NCBI GenBank assembly: GCA_031263875.1
Contig: JAISEX010000155.1
Span: 1-7,219, forward strand
Direction of reading: 5' to 3'
Source of the DNA: Eubacteriales Family XIII. Incertae Sedis bacterium
GTDB lineage: Bacteria; Bacillota; Clostridia; Peptostreptococcales; Anaerovoracaceae
DNA: 7,219 bases
Shown here: piece by piece, positions 5,134 to 7,219 of the stretch
Layout of the letters: the number at the start of each line of letters is the position of its first letter
Numbering within the stretch: the stretch's first letter is position 1
Program-made: the position numbers and the translations under genes
Notes under the pieces: generated by a model
The model's input: only the letters and a program-made list of their open reading frames with translations
What the model was told of the DNA's origin: nothing
The model's database searches: none

Positions 5134-5145
5134 CGCGTTTATAAC
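5116..5145 (+). promoter_or_regulatory. Candidate promoter for the permease-mrnC pair, -35 inside repeat B
   Basis: TTGAGT (5116-5121), inside the right arm of repeat B, and TATAAC (5140-5145), just outside it, are 18 nt apart. Transcription would start near 5152, about 46 nt before the permease ATG. The hexamers match consensus at 4 and 5 of 6 positions. The promoter thus straddles the repeat boundary. Confidence 0.4.
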
Positions 5146-5197
5146 AGTGCCAAAAGTCGATACGTTTATGTGCGCCGCAGGGCGATGTGGAGGTAGT

Positions 5198-6157
5198 ATG
5201 TCGAAAAGGAATTACGCATCAAAGCGCGTCACCTACGTGCTGATGGTGATACTCGTTTTTCTCTGGGGTCTTGATTTTATCGCCGCGAAAGCCGCGGTCG
5301 ACGTCACGGCGCCCATCACGTTGATATTTCTGAAATACTTCCCCGCGGCCATAATCCTGGTCGTGATAAAACTGATTCGGGACCGCGTCTTTCATCTGCG
5401 CAAGAAGGACGTCCTGTACTTCGTCGCGTGCGCCATCTTCGGCGACGTGCTCTATTACGCCTCGGAGTATTCGGCGTTCACCTACCTGCCCGTGTCGATC
5501 GTTTCGCTCGTCCTCGCGTTCGTGCCCGCCATCTCGATTGTCACGGAGATTTTCGTGTACAAAAGGCTGCCGTCCGTGAAGATAGTGCTCGGCATCGTCG
5601 TGTCGGCAATCGGCGTCGGCCTGATCGTCGGGGCGGATTACCGTGAGCTCCTGAGCGGCAAGCTCGCCGGGTACCTGTTTATCTTCGCGGCGCTTATCTC
5701 GTGGAACATCTACAATTTCATTACGGAACGCCTGTCGGATAATTACGACCCTGTCGAGCTGTCGATGTATCAGATCATCGGCGCGGTCATATTCAGCGCG
5801 CCCTACGCATTGACCCATATGCCGGCCGCGGCCGATATGATGAGCGTGAAATTTATTTTGGCCATATCGTTTCTCGCCATCGTCAGCGGGGTTATCGGCT
5901 TTATCGTCTACGTCAACTCGGTTGCCGTTATCGGCGTGACGCCCTCGGCGCTGTTTTCGAATATGATGCCCGTAACGACGACGTTTTTCGGATGGCTGAT
6001 GCTCGGCGAGAGGATCACGGCGCTGCAGCTCGTTGGCGGCGCTGTCGTCATTGCGGCGGGAGCGGCGGTCATTTATTTGAAGGACAAGAATCCCGGACGG
6101 TACTTCGGAAAGAAGGCTCACATTTCCGAAAACGAAGGCGGCGCGAATGGAAACTGA
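5198..6157 (+). CDS. EamA/DMT-superfamily permease (10-TM transporter)
   Basis: Inner-membrane transporter of the drug/metabolite superfamily, many of which export amino acids or other metabolites; the substrate cannot be told. The 319-residue length is typical. Two EamA repeats are visible, about 12-145 and 155-295, each with about five hydrophobic segments. Hallmarks are LWGLDFIAAKAA in the first segment, PVSIVSLVLAFVPAIS in the first repeat, and PVTTTFFGWLMLGERITALQ (258-277) in the second. ATG 5198 has GGAGG at 5189-5193, 4 nt away. An ATG at 5170 would add nine residues but lacks a ribosome binding site. The tail is short and charged. Its last codons overlap mrnC. It separates cysS from mrnC, which are normally adjacent in Firmicutes, so it looks like an insertion into that cluster. 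Cysteine or a related metabolite is conceivable as substrate from the neighbours only. Confidence 0.93.
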   Translation: MSKRNYASKRVTYVLMVILVFLWGLDFIAAKAAVDVTAPITLIFLKYFPAAIILVVIKLIRDRVFHLRKKDVLYFVACAIFGDVLYYASEYSAFTYLPVSIVSLVLAFVPAISIVTEIFVYKRLPSVKIVLGIVVSAIGVGLIVGADYRELLSGKLAGYLFIFAALISWNIYNFITERLSDNYDPVELSMYQIIGAVIFSAPYALTHMPAAADMMSVKFILAISFLAIVSGVIGFIVYVNSVAVIGVTPSALFSNMMPVTTTFFGWLMLGERITALQLVGGAVVIAAGAAVIYLKDKNPGRYFGKKAHISENEGGANGN

Positions 6158-6551
6158 CGCGATACGCATGAACACGACGATGCTCGCGTGGCTCGGCGAC
6201 GCGGCATACGATCTGAAAATACGCGAGTATATCGCGGGTTCCGGCAGGGGCGCCGGTCACGCGGACATTATGCACCGGAAGGCGGTGCGGTACGTGCGTG
6301 CCGAAGCGCAGGCGAAAGTGATGCGCGAAATTGTCGAGGAGCTGCCGCCGGAGGAACAGGCGCTGGTGCGCCGGGCGCGTAACAAGCGGATAAGCACGAA
6401 GCCGAAAAACGCCGATCCCGTCCAGTACAAATGGGCGACGGCCTTCGAGGCGCTGATCGGATATTATCTGCTCGCGGGCCTGAACGAGCGGATAGACGAT
6501 GCGGTACGGAGAGCTATCGAGATAACGGACAAGGAAAGGCGCGAGGGGTAG
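6147..6551 (+). CDS. mrnC: Mini-ribonuclease III
   Basis: RNase III-fold endonuclease without a double-stranded-RNA-binding domain; in Bacillus it trims 23S rRNA ends with the help of ribosomal protein L3. The product has 134 residues, typical of the family. Visible signatures are LAWLGDAAYDLKIREYI with the catalytic Asp at D18, HRKAVRYVRAEAQAKVM (43-59), the basic LVRRARNKR (73-81), PKNADPVQYKWATAFEALIG with the catalytic-type Glu at E101, and a helical C-terminus. ATG 6147 overlaps the permease gene by 11 bp, and a weak AAGGCGG precedes it, so it probably depends on translation of the permease. An in-frame ATG at 6168 is possible but has no ribosome binding site. The neighbouring cysS supports the assignment, since cysS-mrnC is a conserved Firmicutes order. 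Confidence 0.94.
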   Translation: METDAIRMNTTMLAWLGDAAYDLKIREYIAGSGRGAGHADIMHRKAVRYVRAEAQAKVMREIVEELPPEEQALVRRARNKRISTKPKNADPVQYKWATAFEALIGYYLLAGLNERIDDAVRRAIEITDKERREG

Positions 6552-6566
6552 CCCGCCGCTCCGCCG

Positions 6567-6598
6567 CGCGCGAAAGCTGCGCGAATAAATGATATGAT
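6567..6598 (+). promoter_or_regulatory. mrnC-thyA spacer: small hairpin and isolated -10
   Basis: CGCGC (6567-6571) pairs with GCGCG (6579-6583), with no T-run after it, so terminator function is doubtful. TATGAT (6593-6598) could be a -10 for thyA, but no acceptable -35 lies 16-18 nt upstream. thyA may instead be read through from mrnC. Confidence 0.2.
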
Positions 6599-6634
6599 GC
6601 GGAAAGCGAGAGGGATTACGAAAGGAGAAACGTG

Positions 6635-7219
6635 ATGAGCAAGGCTGACGACATATTCGTTTCGATGTGTGAGGAAATTATAGAAAGCGGCGTGTCTTCC
6701 GAGGGGCAGACGGTGCGGCCGCGGTGGGAGGACGGCTCTCCCGCGCATACCATTAAAAAATTCGGCGTGGTCAGCCGGTACGACCTTGCCGCGGAATTCC
6801 CGGCGCTGACGCTCCGGCCGACGTCGCTGAAACTCTGCGTCGATGAACTTTTGTGGATCTGGCAGAAAAAGTCGAACGATATAAACGACCTCGGCAGCCG
6901 GATCTGGGACAGTTGGGCGGACGAAAACGGCAGCATCGGCAAGGCTTACGGCTATCAGCTCGGCGTGAAGTATAAATTTCCGCACGGCGTTATGGATCAG
7001 GTGGACAACGTGCTGTGGCAGTTGAAACATACGCCGTATTCGCGGCGGATCCTGACGAACATCTATAATTTCGCCGATCTCAGCGAGATGGGGCTTGAAC
7101 CCTGCGCGTACAGCATGACCTTCAACATCACGGGTAACCGGCTGAACGCGGTGCTGAATCAGCGCTCGCAGGACATTCTCGCGGCGAATAGCTGGAACGT
7201 GATGCAGTATTCCGTGCTC
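6635..7219 (+). CDS. thyA: Thymidylate synthase, N-terminal 195 residues (3' end outside window)
   Basis: Methylates dUMP to dTMP using 5,10-methylene-tetrahydrofolate, the last step of de novo thymidylate synthesis; cytoplasmic. The frame runs open from ATG 6635 to the window edge, with AAAGGAG (6621-6627) 7 nt upstream; the adjacent GTG 6632 is less well placed. Features in order: RPRWEDGSPAHTIKKFGVVSR (dUMP phosphate region, about 28-48), VDELLWIWQKKSNDI (69-83), IWDSWADENGSIGKAYGYQLG (90-110), the arginine pair in PYSRRI (134-139), the nucleophile C157 in PCAYSMTFN, and the phosphate-binding QRSQD (176-180). About 195 residues are seen of a likely 270-280. The sequence resembles the Firmicutes ThyA subtype with the SKADDIF start. 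A folate gene such as dihydrofolate reductase could follow outside the window; this is a guess. Confidence 0.97.
   Translation, partial: MSKADDIFVSMCEEIIESGVSSEGQTVRPRWEDGSPAHTIKKFGVVSRYDLAAEFPALTLRPTSLKLCVDELLWIWQKKSNDINDLGSRIWDSWADENGSIGKAYGYQLGVKYKFPHGVMDQVDNVLWQLKHTPYSRRILTNIYNFADLSEMGLEPCAYSMTFNITGNRLNAVLNQRSQDILAANSWNVMQYSVL

Noticed and set aside
5219..6175. Long - strand open frame antisense to the permease
   Set aside because: Shadow of a clear EamA permease; composition rich in R, D and H as expected for a complement of GC-rich codons, with no family match.

Overview
The window looks like a chromosomal segment of a fairly GC-rich member of the Clostridia/Firmicutes, probably an uncultured gut-type lineage. 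The evidence is the gene content and order (EpsC-type cysE, cysS, Mini-III RNase, and a Bacillus-like thymidylate synthase), strong AGGAGG-type ribosome binding sites, and long intergenic spacers filled with palindromic GC-rich repeats. Genus cannot be read from the sequence. All genes found lie on the + strand.

Layout. 1-360 is the 3' end of an unrecognised two-segment membrane protein. 361-1359 is about 1 kb with no convincing gene. It holds a 103-nt dispersed repeat (copy A, read on the - strand), a block of large GC-rich hairpins, two copies of a ~120-nt direct repeat, and an AT-rich promoter-like area that leads into a structured leader. 1360-2238 encodes an unrecognised hydrophilic protein with one membrane segment at its extreme C-terminus (tail-anchored layout). 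2385-3026 is cysE (serine O-acetyltransferase), with a short leader in which one CACCT segment can pair either with an upstream hairpin arm or with the ribosome binding site. 3027-3404 is a spacer without a gene. 3405-4817 is cysS (cysteinyl-tRNA synthetase). 4818-5197 holds a weak terminator, a GC-rich repeat block and copy B of the dispersed repeat (+ strand). 5198-6157 is an EamA/DMT-family permease, overlapped by mrnC (Mini-ribonuclease III, 6147-6551). thyA (thymidylate synthase) starts at 6635 and runs off the right edge.

How the genes fit together. cysE and cysS are the classical Firmicutes pair for making cysteine from serine and charging tRNA-Cys. mrnC normally follows cysS closely and matures 23S rRNA. 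Here a DMT permease plus a repeat block separates cysS from mrnC, and the permease is translationally coupled to mrnC by an 11-bp overlap. thyA lies where, from general knowledge of clostridial gene order, the unrelated thyX is often found.

The most interesting signal is the pair of dispersed repeats A and B. They share near-identical outer sequences (18 nt with one mismatch on one side, 12 of 12 on the other) but carry different inner stem sequences, each of which remains self-complementary. This is what a structured RNA or hairpin-type mobile element would look like. The possible translation switch ahead of cysE is the second candidate. No CRISPR array, tRNA, rRNA, T-box or recognisable known riboswitch was seen.
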